A program made the position numbers and the translations under genes. From Ruminococcus sp. (lineage in GTDB: Bacteria; Bacillota; Clostridia; Lachnospirales; Lachnospiraceae), in the NCBI GenBank assembly GCA_013911065.1, contig JACERV010000038.1, positions 1 to 49,297 of the forward strand: a DNA stretch of 49,297 nt, in the 5' to 3' direction. Below, piece after piece: positions 1 through 9,402 of the stretch. Every line of letters starts with the position of its first letter. Within the stretch, counting starts at the first letter, position 1. The notes under the pieces were generated by a model. The model did not search any database and had not been told where the DNA came from. It saw nothing but the letters and a program-made list of their open reading frames with translations.

Positions 1-65
1 GCTGTAATTATATAGGTACAGATCCACAGTGCCTTTTCAAAATATATCAGAGATGGATTAAAATG

Positions 66-120
66 CCCAGAGAATCTGGGAGAAAGGAAAAATCCAATTA
101 CCATCTAAGATAATTGGATT
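66..120. promoter_or_regulatory. Two hairpins just upstream of the ABC exporter operon
   Basis: A small inverted repeat (CCCAG...CTGGG, 66-80) is followed by a perfect 10-bp inverted repeat (AATCCAATTA...TAATTGGATT, 91-120) ending 12 bases before the ATG at 133. No Shine-Dalgarno lies directly before that ATG; the nearest purine-rich stretch (AGAAAGG) sits between the two hairpins. It may be an operator or a leader structure. No T-tract follows, so it does not look like a terminator. Confidence 0.45.
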
Positions 121-132
121 ATACGTATTTAT

Positions 133-1908
133 ATGAAGAAAAAAGGAACGTTTGCATCTATTTTTTCCTTTGCGGACGAGTGCAGGGGGAGGATGATTTT
201 ATCTGTCATTTTTGCTATTGTCAGTGTAGCAGGAGGACTGATCCCTTATCTGGGGGTATATAAGATTATCCTTTTATTTTTTGAGGGAACTCCCACTACA
301 GGGGACATTCTTTTATGGTCCGGTATATCGGCTGCCGGATATGTCATAAAGCTTCTGTTTCACGGTATATCTACAAGCTTCTCCCATATTTCCGCCTATA
401 AAATTTTGGAAAGTATACGGCTGGCGCTGTCAAATAAGCTGATGCGGGCACCCCTTGGAACTGTGCTTTCCCAGACAGCGGGAAATTTGAAGAATGTCAT
501 TGTGGACAGGGTTGAAACCATTGAGCTGCCCCTTGCCCATATGATTCCGGAAGGTATTTCCAGATTGCTTTTGCCAGTCTGTGTGTTCGGTTATATGCTG
601 TTCATGGACTGGAGAATTGCCCTGGCTGCCCTTGCCTGTGTACCGATAGGCGGGGGAGTTTACGCGATTATGATGCGCAATTACAGTTCCCAGTATGACA
701 AATATATGAAAGCATCAAATCATGTCAACAGTGTGATTATTGAGTATACGGAAGGAATTCAGGTTATCAAGGCTTTCAACCAGTCTACAGGATCTTATAA
801 AAAATATACGGATGCAGTGAAAAGTTTCAAAGACTTTACGCTGGACTGGTTCCGTTCTACATGGGGATTGATGAATTTGGGAAATGCTATTTTACCGTCC
901 ACATTGCTTGGTGTGCTGCCGGCAGGAGTTCTTCTGTATTTAGGCGGAGCACTCACACCTGCACAGGTGACACTGGCCATAATTCTCTCCATGAGTATGA
1001 TTGGCCCCGCAAGTTGGTTTACTGTTGCGGTCAACGATTATAAATCCATTCAGTATGCTATAAAGGATGTAAACACAATTTTGGATATGCCAGAGCTGAC
1101 GGAAGTAAATGAACCGGTTAGATTAGAGGGGTATGACATAAGACTTCAACAGATATCCTTTGCTTATAATGATAGAGACGGGAATGTCCTGCATGGTGTC
1201 AGCCTGACAATTCCGCAGGATAGTTTTACTGCCCTTGTAGGTCCTTCAGGGGGCGGGAAATCTACGGTGGCCCGGTTGATTGCAAGATTCTGGGATGTAT
1301 CCCAGGGGGCTGTCACAATCGGGGGCAGGGATATTCGGGAAATGCCTTTTTCCCAGCTTTCTAATACGGTCAGCTTTGTGTCCCAGGATAACTTTTTGTT
1401 TAATTGTTCTCTGATGGAAAATATCCGGCTGGGTAACCCAAAAGCTTCAGATGAGGAGGTTTTTGCAGCTGCAAAAGCAGCCTGCTGTGATGAATTTATC
1501 GGCAGGTTCGAAAATGGCTGGAATACATCAGCAGGAGAGGCGGGCGGAAGACTGTCGGGCGGTGAGCGGCAGAGAATTGCCATTGCACGTGCTATCTTGA
1601 AAAATGCTCCGGTTGTTATACTGGATGAAGCAACTGCATTTACTGACCCGGAGAATGAGGCGCAGCTGCAGGCTTCTATTGCTGCTCTGACCAAAGGAAA
1701 AACGCTGCTGGTGATTGCACACCGCCTTTCTACGATTAAGGAAGCAGATAATATTGTAGTCTTAAAGGACGGAAGGATTGAAGCACAGGGCAGCCAGCAG
1801 GAGCTCCTGGAAAATTGTCCTCTTTACCAGGAAATGTGGAAGTCCCACATTGGTGCCAGACAATGGTCTGCAACCACAGACAAGGGGGAGGGATTTAGTT
1901 ATGTTTAA
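133..1908 (+). CDS. ABC exporter half-transporter, subunit 1 (fused membrane and ATPase domains)
   Basis: This 591-residue protein is an ABC exporter half-transporter that should pair with the next gene product as a heterodimer. Residues 1-310 hold about six membrane segments. The C-terminal ATPase has a Walker A motif (GPSGGGKST), signature motif (LSGGERQR), Walker B with catalytic Glu (VVILDEAT) and an H-loop (AHRLST), so the ATPase site looks intact. The two genes overlap by 8 bases, indicating translational coupling. The arrangement resembles IrtAB/YbtPQ-like or multidrug exporter pairs, but the substrate cannot be told from sequence. The ATG at 133 lacks a close ribosome binding site. 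Family assignment is sure; substrate unknown. Confidence 0.93.
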   Translation: MKKKGTFASIFSFADECRGRMILSVIFAIVSVAGGLIPYLGVYKIILLFFEGTPTTGDILLWSGISAAGYVIKLLFHGISTSFSHISAYKILESIRLALSNKLMRAPLGTVLSQTAGNLKNVIVDRVETIELPLAHMIPEGISRLLLPVCVFGYMLFMDWRIALAALACVPIGGGVYAIMMRNYSSQYDKYMKASNHVNSVIIEYTEGIQVIKAFNQSTGSYKKYTDAVKSFKDFTLDWFRSTWGLMNLGNAILPSTLLGVLPAGVLLYLGGALTPAQVTLAIILSMSMIGPASWFTVAVNDYKSIQYAIKDVNTILDMPELTEVNEPVRLEGYDIRLQQISFAYNDRDGNVLHGVSLTIPQDSFTALVGPSGGGKSTVARLIARFWDVSQGAVTIGGRDIREMPFSQLSNTVSFVSQDNFLFNCSLMENIRLGNPKASDEEVFAAAKAACCDEFIGRFENGWNTSAGEAGGRLSGGERQRIAIARAILKNAPVVILDEATAFTDPENEAQLQASIAALTKGKTLLVIAHRLSTIKEADNIVVLKDGRIEAQGSQQELLENCPLYQEMWKSHIGARQWSATTDKGEGFSYV

Positions 1909-3649
1909 AACAATGAGACGGATTATTGCCTGGACCGGGGAACGGAAAAGCCGCTTGTATTGGGGGTTCCTTTGGTCATTCTTACAGACTATGTTTACGG
2001 CTATGCCCATTGTAGGGGCAGCATACTTTTTAGATTTGATGATTAAGGACAGCCGCGGCGAGATCGAATTAAAGCCTATTTTTGCACTTTGGGCACTCCT
2101 GTTTATGATTGCAGCAATTCTGGGGCGTTTCCTGTTTTTATATTTGAGGGCAACCTTCCAGGAGAGTATAGCTTTTGAAAAAACAGCCGAAGAACGTATT
2201 CGCATCGGCGATATTTTAAAGCGGGTATCTCTTGGCTTTTTTGATAAAAACAATACAGGAGAGATCAGCGGTGCTGTTACAACGGACTTATCGGTTTTTG
2301 AGATGTATGCCATGAAAATGACTGACACCTTGGTCGGGGCATATATCCATGCTTCCACTATGATTTTATGCCTTATCTTCTTTTGCTGGCAGGCGGCGGT
2401 AATTGCTATACTGGGGATTGCCGGCTCAGGATTCTTCCTGCATTTTTTAAGTAAAGGAAGCCGCAGAAATGCTGTGGTACACCAGAAGGCACAGAATGAA
2501 CTGATTACATCCGTTATTGAATATATCCGCGGTATTGCTGTTGTCAAAGCGTATGGCCAGGAGGGGGTGTCGGTTGAGGGAATTAAAAATACTTATCTGG
2601 CCCACAGAAAAATCAATGTTAAAATTGAGCTGGATTATGTGGGATGTAATGGAATGCACCAGCTCTGCCTGAAGCTGGCAGGAGTTGTTATTGTGCTGGT
2701 GACATCTATGATGGCTATGAATGGCTCAATGCCGCTGCCTATTTTTCTGATGATGGCAATCTTCTCTTTTGAGTTATTCTCACAGGTAGAGCAGGTCAAT
2801 AACTCTGCACATACCATGGAACTGATGGAAACAGCAATGAATAAGATTAAAGCAATTGAAAACGCTGATTTTATTGATGCTGATTCTACGAATAAAAAGC
2901 TTTCCTCTTACGACATTGAATTTCAGAAGGTATCTTTTGGATATGACAGACGGCGGGTGCTGGATGACATTTCATTCCAGATTCCCCAGGGCAGTACCGT
3001 TGCAATTGTAGGACCATCCGGGTCAGGAAAGACTACGGTATGCAATCTTCTGGCACGGTTCTATGATGTGGACCAGGGATGTATCTCTATCGGAAAAACG
3101 GATATCCGGGAACTGACCTGTGACAGTCTTCTTTCTGATGTGAGCATGGTATTCCAGAATGTATATCTGTTTCATGATACGATATTAAATAATATCCGTT
3201 TCGGAAAACCGGATGCCTCTATGGAGGAAATTGAAAGAGCGGCAAAGAAGGCCTGCTGTCATGACTTTATTAAAAAGCTTCCCGACGGATATGCTACGGT
3301 TGTGGGAGAAGGCGGCTCTTCTCTCTCGGGAGGCGAAAAACAACGCATTTCTCTTGCAAGAGCTATTTTAAAGGATGCACCAATTATTGTACTGGATGAG
3401 GCAACTGCCAGTGTTGACCCTGAAAACGAGCACTTGATTCAACAGGCTATTTCAGCTCTGTCAAAGGGAAAAACCATGATTGTGATTGCCCACCGTCTTG
3501 CAACGATTGAGAATGCACAGCAGATACTTGTGCTAGATGAAGGGAAAATTGTCCAGCAGGGAACACATAGGGAGCTGATTGGACAGGAGGGGCTGTACAG
3601 CCGTTTTGTCAAACTGCGTGAAAAAGCAGAGGGGTGGAAGCTGGCATGA
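1901..3649 (+). CDS. ABC exporter half-transporter, subunit 2
   Basis: Second half-transporter of the pair, 582 residues from the ATG at 1901. That start overlaps the end of the upstream gene and has a GGGGGAGGG ribosome binding site about 9 bases before it; the open frame runs further upstream but lacks such support. The N-terminal half is a six-segment membrane domain. The ATPase carries GPSGSGKTT, LSGGEKQR and IIVLDEATAS, so both ATP sites of the heterodimer appear competent. It probably exports a lipid, peptide or drug, or handles a siderophore; nothing nearby decides which. A repeat element, not a T-rich terminator, follows the stop. Confidence 0.93.
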   Translation: MFKTMRRIIAWTGERKSRLYWGFLWSFLQTMFTAMPIVGAAYFLDLMIKDSRGEIELKPIFALWALLFMIAAILGRFLFLYLRATFQESIAFEKTAEERIRIGDILKRVSLGFFDKNNTGEISGAVTTDLSVFEMYAMKMTDTLVGAYIHASTMILCLIFFCWQAAVIAILGIAGSGFFLHFLSKGSRRNAVVHQKAQNELITSVIEYIRGIAVVKAYGQEGVSVEGIKNTYLAHRKINVKIELDYVGCNGMHQLCLKLAGVVIVLVTSMMAMNGSMPLPIFLMMAIFSFELFSQVEQVNNSAHTMELMETAMNKIKAIENADFIDADSTNKKLSSYDIEFQKVSFGYDRRRVLDDISFQIPQGSTVAIVGPSGSGKTTVCNLLARFYDVDQGCISIGKTDIRELTCDSLLSDVSMVFQNVYLFHDTILNNIRFGKPDASMEEIERAAKKACCHDFIKKLPDGYATVVGEGGSSLSGGEKQRISLARAILKDAPIIVLDEATASVDPENEHLIQQAISALSKGKTMIVIAHRLATIENAQQILVLDEGKIVQQGTHRELIGQEGLYSRFVKLREKAEGWKLA

Positions 3650-3652
3650 TTT

Positions 3653-3799
3653 GTTTCAGCTCACACTCTGCGGGTGCCCACTGTAACGACATCCAGCCCA
3701 TTCAAGTCGCCTACGGCGAGGGGCTGGATGCCCCGAAGCCGATACTTCAATGGCTCCGATGCCGTGCAGCGGAGTGCACGGCACGGTCTGAACAGTAAC
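3653..3799. repeat. Palindromic intergenic repeat (GTTAC-GTTCA family, long copy)
   Basis: A GC-rich stretch made of nested inverted repeats: CCAGCCC...GGGCTGG, GCCGTGCA...TGCACGGC, and outer ends resembling GTTTCAGCTCA and TGAACAGTAAC. Its last 25 bases are the exact reverse complement of 27985-28009. It contains no credible gene. See the related copies at 15661, 27985 and 41394. Confidence 0.7.
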
Positions 3800-3838
3800 C
3801 GTGATTTTACTTTGCACTTGCTGTGAGTCTCGGGGCTT

Positions 3839-3867
3839 TTGACACTTAAATTATCATATGGTATGAT
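3839..3867 (+). promoter_or_regulatory. Sigma-A-type promoter for the two-component/ABC operon
   Basis: TTGACA (3839-3844), a 17-base spacer and TATGAT (3862-3867). It lies about 90 bases before the response regulator start and after the repeat element, so it most likely drives the regulator, kinase and perhaps the ABC genes. Confidence 0.7.
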
Positions 3868-3956
3868 TGGAACAACAAAAATATGGAGCCTTTACATGAC
3901 ATTCAGACATTTGTTTGCATAGTGCGGCGTGTCGTGTGTTAAGAGGAGGAGAAAGA

Positions 3957-4631
3957 ATGGATTATACCTGTCTGATAGTGGATGATGAAGAGGAACTTGC
4001 GAGTGCAACCTGTGAATATTTTAATATGTTTGGGGTGCCGGCAGCTTATGTGACTAAGGCGGGAGACTGTCTGGAATTTCTAAAAAAGCACGAGGTCAGA
4101 CTGGTACTTCTGGATATCAATCTGCCGGAGGAAAGCGGCTTTGTTCTGTGCAAAAAAATACGGGGTTTTTCTAATATCCCCATCTTTTTTATCAGTGCAA
4201 GGCAGAGCGATGACGATATCCTTATGGCACTTAATATTGGCGGCGATGATTATATAAAGAAGCCTTATACGCTTAGTGTGCTGCTTGCCAAGGTCCAGGT
4301 GGTATTGAAGCGCCTTGAAGAAACAAGGGAACTTACCACGGTGCAGGAGGGCAGGATACGGATAGACCATAAGGCCAGGAAATTGTACATAGAGGACAGG
4401 GAAATAAAGTTAAAGAATAGAGAGTTTAAGCTGTTTCTTTATTTGCTGCGGCGTCCGAATACTGTAATAACCAAGGATGAGTTATTTGCGAATGTCTGGG
4501 GCGATGGATTTTTCAGTGATGGAACCTTGAATGTGCATATCCGTAAGTTAAGAGAAAAAGTTGAGAGGGATCCAAATCACCCCGAACTCATTAAAACAGT
4601 CTGGGGGACAGGATATCGGTTAGAACTATGA
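3957..4631 (+). CDS. OmpR-family response regulator
   Basis: A 224-residue DNA-binding response regulator. The receiver domain (about 1-115) has the acidic pocket (VDDEEE), the phospho-acceptor Asp in LVLLDINLPEESG, the conserved Ser in FISARQ and the Lys in KKPYT. The C-terminal winged helix (about 130-222) ends with VWGTGYRLEL, typical of OmpR/PhoB proteins. The ATG at 3957 is chosen because AAGAGGAGG precedes it; an open frame extends to 3915 without such a site. It overlaps the kinase gene by ATGA. It probably controls the ABC transporter genes just downstream. Confidence 0.95.
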   Translation: MDYTCLIVDDEEELASATCEYFNMFGVPAAYVTKAGDCLEFLKKHEVRLVLLDINLPEESGFVLCKKIRGFSNIPIFFISARQSDDDILMALNIGGDDYIKKPYTLSVLLAKVQVVLKRLEETRELTTVQEGRIRIDHKARKLYIEDREIKLKNREFKLFLYLLRRPNTVITKDELFANVWGDGFFSDGTLNVHIRKLREKVERDPNHPELIKTVWGTGYRLEL

Positions 4632-5908
4632 AGCTGGGGCGATGGATGATTGGGATTACCGCATTTCTGCTGGTATACTTTTGCCTGATAATAGGATATC
4701 TCAGAGGACAGGAAACCCCTGTATTAGATATCGGTCAGATGAATGCTGCAGCAAAAGAGGCAGAGAAAAGCATACGGGAAAAAACGGAAACTCAGACAGG
4801 GGAAGAGATAGCATCAGAAATAGAGACGAAGATAGATTTTAAGATTGTACTCATGGATGATCCTGAATATGAAAAAGTAATTTACGAAGGTCTGGCTAAC
4901 CGGGCCACCATCCTGGACCTCAAGGATGGAGATTCAATGATTGGAAAGATTGTATTCCCATTAGAGACAAGGGAAGAGGAAGCTCTGAAAGACCATTTGT
5001 TTCGGATGATTGGGATATTATTTGCAGGTTTGTTATTATTTATCTGGGTGCTGGGAGCAGTTGTTTATGTCCGCTTTGTCAGGCCCTTTTTGAAGCTGAA
5101 AGGCTTTGCCTCTCATGTGGCCGCAGGAAATCTTGATTTTCCTCTTCCAATACATAAGAAGAATTATTTCGGGGCATTTACAGAAAGCTTTGATTTAATG
5201 AGGGAGGAACTAAAAGAGGCAAGACAGGGAGAGTATGAAGCGAACAGGAGTAAGAAAGAAATGGTGGCCGGCCTGTCCCATGATATTAAAACTCCGGTAT
5301 CAACTATAAAGGCACATTGTGAATTGATTACTCTCAAAAGCAGAGAAGAGGATACGATACAAAAAACGAAAATCATCAATGAGAAGGCCGATATGATTGA
5401 TCATCTGATCAGTGATATGTTCCATGCGACTCTGGAGGATTTAACTGTTCTGAAAATCAACTGCAGGGAAGAGATGAGCACCATCCTTGATGATATGCTG
5501 GGCCAGATGAACCATTTAAAAAGGATACATAAGATGAATCCAATTCCGGAATGTTTAATCTTCTGCGATGCCCTCCGGCTTAGTCAAGTCATTGATAATA
5601 TTATTCATAACTCTTATAAGTATACAGAAAGTCATATTGAAGTCAGCAGCGGGATAGAGCAGGGATATCTGAGGTTGACACTTCGTGACTTTGGAAAAGG
5701 AGTGGAGGATAGCGAGGTTCCCATGCTATGTCAAAAATTTTATCGTGGAAAGAATAGCTCCGGCACGAGTGGTTCGGGTCTTGGATTATATCTGGCCAGG
5801 CAGTTTATGGAGGGAATGAAGGGAAGTATTGATATCTATTGTGATAAGGGCTTTGTAGTTACTTTGTACCTGCGTATAGCCGGGAGCCTGGTTAATGCTG
5901 GAGAATAG
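4628..5908 (+). CDS. Membrane sensor histidine kinase
   Basis: A 426-residue sensor kinase, partner of the preceding regulator (ATGA overlap). A first membrane helix (about 7-25) is followed by an extracytoplasmic domain of about 100 residues rich in Glu and Lys, a second helix (about 127-150) and a HAMP-like linker. The dimerisation domain has the phospho-acceptor His in GLSHDIKTPVSTIKAH, and the ATPase domain has an N box (DNIIHNSYKY), DFGKGV and SGSGLGLYLARQ. The sizeable sensor domain differs from BceS-type intramembrane kinases, although the downstream ABC transporter suggests a comparable defence role. Confidence 0.95.
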   Translation: MKLGRWMIGITAFLLVYFCLIIGYLRGQETPVLDIGQMNAAAKEAEKSIREKTETQTGEEIASEIETKIDFKIVLMDDPEYEKVIYEGLANRATILDLKDGDSMIGKIVFPLETREEEALKDHLFRMIGILFAGLLLFIWVLGAVVYVRFVRPFLKLKGFASHVAAGNLDFPLPIHKKNYFGAFTESFDLMREELKEARQGEYEANRSKKEMVAGLSHDIKTPVSTIKAHCELITLKSREEDTIQKTKIINEKADMIDHLISDMFHATLEDLTVLKINCREEMSTILDDMLGQMNHLKRIHKMNPIPECLIFCDALRLSQVIDNIIHNSYKYTESHIEVSSGIEQGYLRLTLRDFGKGVEDSEVPMLCQKFYRGKNSSGTSGSGLGLYLARQFMEGMKGSIDIYCDKGFVVTLYLRIAGSLVNAGE

Positions 5909-6007
5909 GTTTAAGAAACAGATAAGAATTTCATAAGGAATGGAAAAAGACTGAGTAAGATTCTACAAGTATAATGAAATTATCAAAATTATACGGAGGG
6001 ATACGAA

Positions 6008-6763
6008 ATGGCAACAATACTGGAGGCCAAAATGCTGTGTAAGACTTTCTCCACCGGAAGTTTACAGCAGCATGTATTAAAAAATCTTAATATTCAGATA
6101 GAAGAGGGGGATTTTACTGTTATCATGGGCAGTTCTGGCTCAGGGAAGTCCACCTTACTCTATGCGCTGTCAGGTATGGACCGCCCCACCCTTGGGGAGG
6201 TTATCTTCCGGGGCAATGAGATTAGTCACTATTCCAATGATAAGCTGGCTGTTTTCCGCAGGTCCCACTGCGGCTTTGTCTTTCAGCAGATGTACCTGAA
6301 TGAGACCATGAGTGTCCTGGACAATATACTGGTCAGCGGACTGTTGGTTTCCAAAGACCGGAAGGCGGTGGTCAGGCGTGGGAAGGAACTGCTTCATCAG
6401 GTTGGGCTGGATGAAAGATGCTATCAGAAATTTCCCTCTCAGCTCTCCGGCGGAGAAGCGCAGCGGGCGGCCATTGTAAGAGCATTGATTAATGAGCCTG
6501 AGATTGTATTTGCAGATGAACCTACTGGAGCCCTGAATTCGGAGAATGCCACTAATGTTTTGGACATTATGACCAGGATGAATGAGCAGGGGCAGTCTAT
6601 CGTTATGGTGACCCATGATGTTAGGACCGCAAGGAGGGCAAGCCGTATTCTCTACCTGAAGGATGGCATGATTTTGGATGAATGCAGCCTGGGAACTTAT
6701 CATAAAGATGATTCTGAGCGTAAGACTGTGCTTCATAAATTTCTCCGGGAAATGGGGTGGTAG
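6008..6763 (+). CDS. MacB/BceA-type ABC transporter ATP-binding protein
   Basis: A 251-residue ATPase of the MacB/LolD/BceA group. It has Walker A (GSSGSGKST), Q-loop (FVFQQMYLNETMSVLDNI), signature (LSGGEAQR) and Walker B (IVFADEPTGAL). An ACGGAGGGATACGAA ribosome binding site precedes the ATG. The permease gene starts one base after its stop. Such ATPases drive membrane permeases that pull antimicrobial peptides, lipids or signals from the membrane without transporting them through a channel. Its place directly after a two-component system fits a sensing/detoxification module. Confidence 0.94.
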   Translation: MATILEAKMLCKTFSTGSLQQHVLKNLNIQIEEGDFTVIMGSSGSGKSTLLYALSGMDRPTLGEVIFRGNEISHYSNDKLAVFRRSHCGFVFQQMYLNETMSVLDNILVSGLLVSKDRKAVVRRGKELLHQVGLDERCYQKFPSQLSGGEAQRAAIVRALINEPEIVFADEPTGALNSENATNVLDIMTRMNEQGQSIVMVTHDVRTARRASRILYLKDGMILDECSLGTYHKDDSERKTVLHKFLREMGW

Positions 6764-6764
6764 C

Positions 6765-9122
6765 ATGAAGCTTTGTTTAATCGTCAAGAACAATATTAAA
6801 AGTTCCCGTGCCTCTTCGATTGTACTGGTACTCCTGGTGGTACTGTCTACTTTGCTGATGTATACCGGGATCACCGTAAAAAGCCAGATGGACGGATTTG
6901 TAGATACAAAGAATGAAGAACTTTCCGGGGCGGACTGTACATTGCTGGCGGGGCAGCCGAGCATGGAGAAAGTACTTCCCATTCTGGAACAAAATGAGGA
7001 TATCAGCCGGTATGAAATCCATGACAGCATTCAATATACTTCTCCGAAAATCCATAATCGAATGAGACAGGAAAAAGATAGCAATCTTATGGCGGTCATA
7101 CTGAATGCGGAGGATACTTATAATATCAGCCGGCTGTCTATTATTGAAGAGGTGTCCCCAATTCCAGACAATGGAATTATCGTTCCTTATATATTTAAGT
7201 TATCGAATCACTATCAGACCGGGGATGAGATGGAAATAATAGTTGAGAATCGCAAATATACTTTTGTGATTGCCGGATTTTATGAGAATGTAATCTTCTC
7301 TTCACCGAGCAATCTCTCAATGTATCAGTTTTTTGTCTATGATTCCATGTTTGATAAGATGAGAGCAGAAGCTGTGGACGCTGCAAGGCAAAACTTGATT
7401 CATCTTAACGTTAACGGAATCGAAGGCGGAGAATTCGAACAAAGCTTTATGCATGAGTTTAGGAGCGGGGGAGTTGATGCAAATGATTATTTGGTGATCT
7501 TCCCTTATGATACACTTAAGCAGGGTGTCACAATGTTTCCTCAAATTTTAATGGTTGTATTAATTGCATTTTCCCTGATTCTTTTGTTAATCGCTTTGGT
7601 CGTGATTCAGTTTTCCGTGACTGTCTATCTGGAAAAGAATATAAAGAATATTGGGGCTCTGGAGGCAGTGGGGTACACGTCAGGTCAGATTAAAGGCGCC
7701 GTACTTCTGGAGTTCCTGCTGCTTACGGCGATAGGGACCCTGGCGGGGTTAATTCTGGCGGTGGCAGTCTCCGCTCCGGTTGGAAATATGATATCTGCCT
7801 CTATTGGATTGCGGTGGGCAGGAAGTATCAGCGGTTTAGCTATTCTCGCCAGTATCCTGGTGAATTTGCTGCTGATTATTACAGTAACAAATATAACGGC
7901 GGGAAGACTTAGAAAGATTACACCTCTGACAGCATTGCGGGACGGTATTGAAACTCATAACTTCAAAAAGAATTATCTGCCGTTGGAAAAAGTAAGATTG
8001 CCTTTAAACCTTTCCATAGGGATGAAGGGACTTCTTTATAACAGGAAGCAGAATATGGTGATGACGGTTATTATTTCTCTTCTGACCTTCGCCTGTGTCT
8101 ATGCCATTGGAATGTATTACAATTTTGTAATCAATGATACTGCAATGCTGAATCTGGTAGGCATACCCACTGCTGAGCTTCAAATGTGGGTGGAAGCGGA
8201 AGACTATGACCGGGTAATGGAGCAGATTGGGAAAAAGGAGGAGGTTCACAAGCTTTTAGATTATAATGCGGAGGAGATGCTGCTTAAGAATGAAGAGAAG
8301 GAAGTGCAGGTGCGCATCGAGGTCACAAGGGATTTTTCGCAGCTGGATACGGATACTCTGATGAGCGGGAGGCAGGCACAATACGAGAATGAAATTGTAA
8401 TAAGCAACCGTACTCTGGAAGAACTTGGGCTGGAGCTTGGAGATAGCGTAACGGTGTTATCTTTTGGTGAGGAAGCACAGTACCTGATCGTAGGGGTGAA
8501 GCAGCATATCAATCACCTTGGAAGAGGTGCAAGTCTGACAGAAGAAGGGGTGAAACGGCTGAATGCGGATTACAAGATACCAATGTCGCTGATTTATCTG
8601 ACAGAGGGAACCAATGTGGATACCTTTATTAAAGAACTGGATCGTGAGTTCTCCAGTGTGAACACACAGATTGTTAATGTGGGAGAGACCCTCAGTGCAG
8701 TCATGGAATCCTTTCATGGGTCCATTTTTGCCATTTGCGTCCTGTGCGGAGGAATTACTGTAGTAACAGTCGTGCTGATTTTGCTGCTTTTAATCAAGGT
8801 AAAACTCCTGAAGGAGCAGAAGCAGTATGGTATATATAAGGCTTTGGGATATACGGCATCCCAGCTGATTCTGCAAGTGGGATACAGCTATCTTCCGGTA
8901 ATACTGCTGGGAAGTCTCCTGGGTCTGGCAGCAGGGGCTCTAATGTCCAACCCCTTCACCCAGATGCTCCTCGCAGGCAATGGTATCCGTAAAGTCAGTC
9001 TGATTATACCATATCAGTACGCAATTCTTGTACCCGCCGGTGTAATTTTAGTTTCAGCAGTGACGATATGGCTGACAGCCCTTAAGATTCGCAGAATAGT
9101 GCCAATCAGATTGTTTGTTTAA
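6765..9122 (+). CDS. FtsX/MacB-type ABC permease with two FtsX domains
   Basis: A 785-residue permease. The ATG at 6765 is chosen because it follows the ATPase stop directly and has GGGGTGG before it; the longer frame from 6678 would overlap the ATPase by 85 bases. Membrane helices are visible near residues 20-38, 265-292, 320-348, 365-390, 425-448, 675-705, 735-755 and 760-780, with a large extracytoplasmic loop after the first and another between the fifth and sixth. This is the tandem-FtsX plan, with eight helices, not the ten-helix BceB plan. Probable role: response to or removal of cell-envelope-active compounds. Substrate unknown. Confidence 0.9.
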   Translation: MKLCLIVKNNIKSSRASSIVLVLLVVLSTLLMYTGITVKSQMDGFVDTKNEELSGADCTLLAGQPSMEKVLPILEQNEDISRYEIHDSIQYTSPKIHNRMRQEKDSNLMAVILNAEDTYNISRLSIIEEVSPIPDNGIIVPYIFKLSNHYQTGDEMEIIVENRKYTFVIAGFYENVIFSSPSNLSMYQFFVYDSMFDKMRAEAVDAARQNLIHLNVNGIEGGEFEQSFMHEFRSGGVDANDYLVIFPYDTLKQGVTMFPQILMVVLIAFSLILLLIALVVIQFSVTVYLEKNIKNIGALEAVGYTSGQIKGAVLLEFLLLTAIGTLAGLILAVAVSAPVGNMISASIGLRWAGSISGLAILASILVNLLLIITVTNITAGRLRKITPLTALRDGIETHNFKKNYLPLEKVRLPLNLSIGMKGLLYNRKQNMVMTVIISLLTFACVYAIGMYYNFVINDTAMLNLVGIPTAELQMWVEAEDYDRVMEQIGKKEEVHKLLDYNAEEMLLKNEEKEVQVRIEVTRDFSQLDTDTLMSGRQAQYENEIVISNRTLEELGLELGDSVTVLSFGEEAQYLIVGVKQHINHLGRGASLTEEGVKRLNADYKIPMSLIYLTEGTNVDTFIKELDREFSSVNTQIVNVGETLSAVMESFHGSIFAICVLCGGITVVTVVLILLLLIKVKLLKEQKQYGIYKALGYTASQLILQVGYSYLPVILLGSLLGLAAGALMSNPFTQMLLAGNGIRKVSLIIPYQYAILVPAGVILVSAVTIWLTALKIRRIVPIRLFV

Positions 9123-9131
9123 AAAGGGGAA

Positions 9132-9177
9132 CTCAAAAGGGGACTGTCCCTTTTGAAAAGGGACTGACCCTTTTGAG
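9132..9177. repeat. Palindromic repeat after the permease gene
   Basis: CTCAAAAGGG at 9132 pairs with CCCTTTTGAG at 9168-9177, and the interior contains a second pair (GTCCCTTTT / AAAAGGGAC). It begins ten bases after the stop. It may end transcription through the hairpin, though no long T-tract follows. It has the look of a dispersed intergenic repeat. Confidence 0.55.
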
Positions 9178-9249
9178 GGCCATTTTCAGAATAGTTTAGC
9201 AATTCTCCTTGACAGTGCTCATTTAAGGGGGTAAACTAGGGGGGAATTG

Positions 9250-9352
9250 AATAAAGCAAAGGGGGCTGGTGCAAGCCGGCTGAGATTAAGACTAATGCGT
9301 CTTTGACCTTTATACCTGATCTGGATAATGCCAGCGTAGGAAAGTGATATAT
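9250..9352 (+). promoter_or_regulatory. TPP (thiamine pyrophosphate) riboswitch
   Basis: The hallmark THI-box elements are present in order: GGGGGCTGGTGC, GCCGGCTGAGAT, ACCTGATCTGGATAATGCC and AGCGTAGGAAAGT. These match the conserved CUGAGA and ACCUGAUCUGGAUAAUGCCAGCGUAGGGAA core of TPP riboswitches. A factor-independent terminator follows at 9366. It would reduce expression of the thiamine/pyrimidine importer downstream when TPP is plentiful. Confidence 0.95.
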
Positions 9353-9365
9353 ATTTAGAAGTACC

Positions 9366-9402
9366 GACCTCGTCAGATTATCTATCTGGCGGGGTCTTTT
9401 TT
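9366..9402 (+). terminator. Terminator, probable expression platform of the TPP riboswitch
   Basis: GACCTCGTCAGAT...ATCTGGCGGGGTC forms a hairpin followed by TTTTTT. It lies about 14 bases after the aptamer and well before the first gene, so it is likely the regulated terminator. Confidence 0.85.

Noticed and set aside
3653-3799. Rho-independent terminator for the ABC exporter operon
   Set aside because: The hairpins lack a following T-tract and share ends with other intergenic repeats, so a repeat element explains them better.
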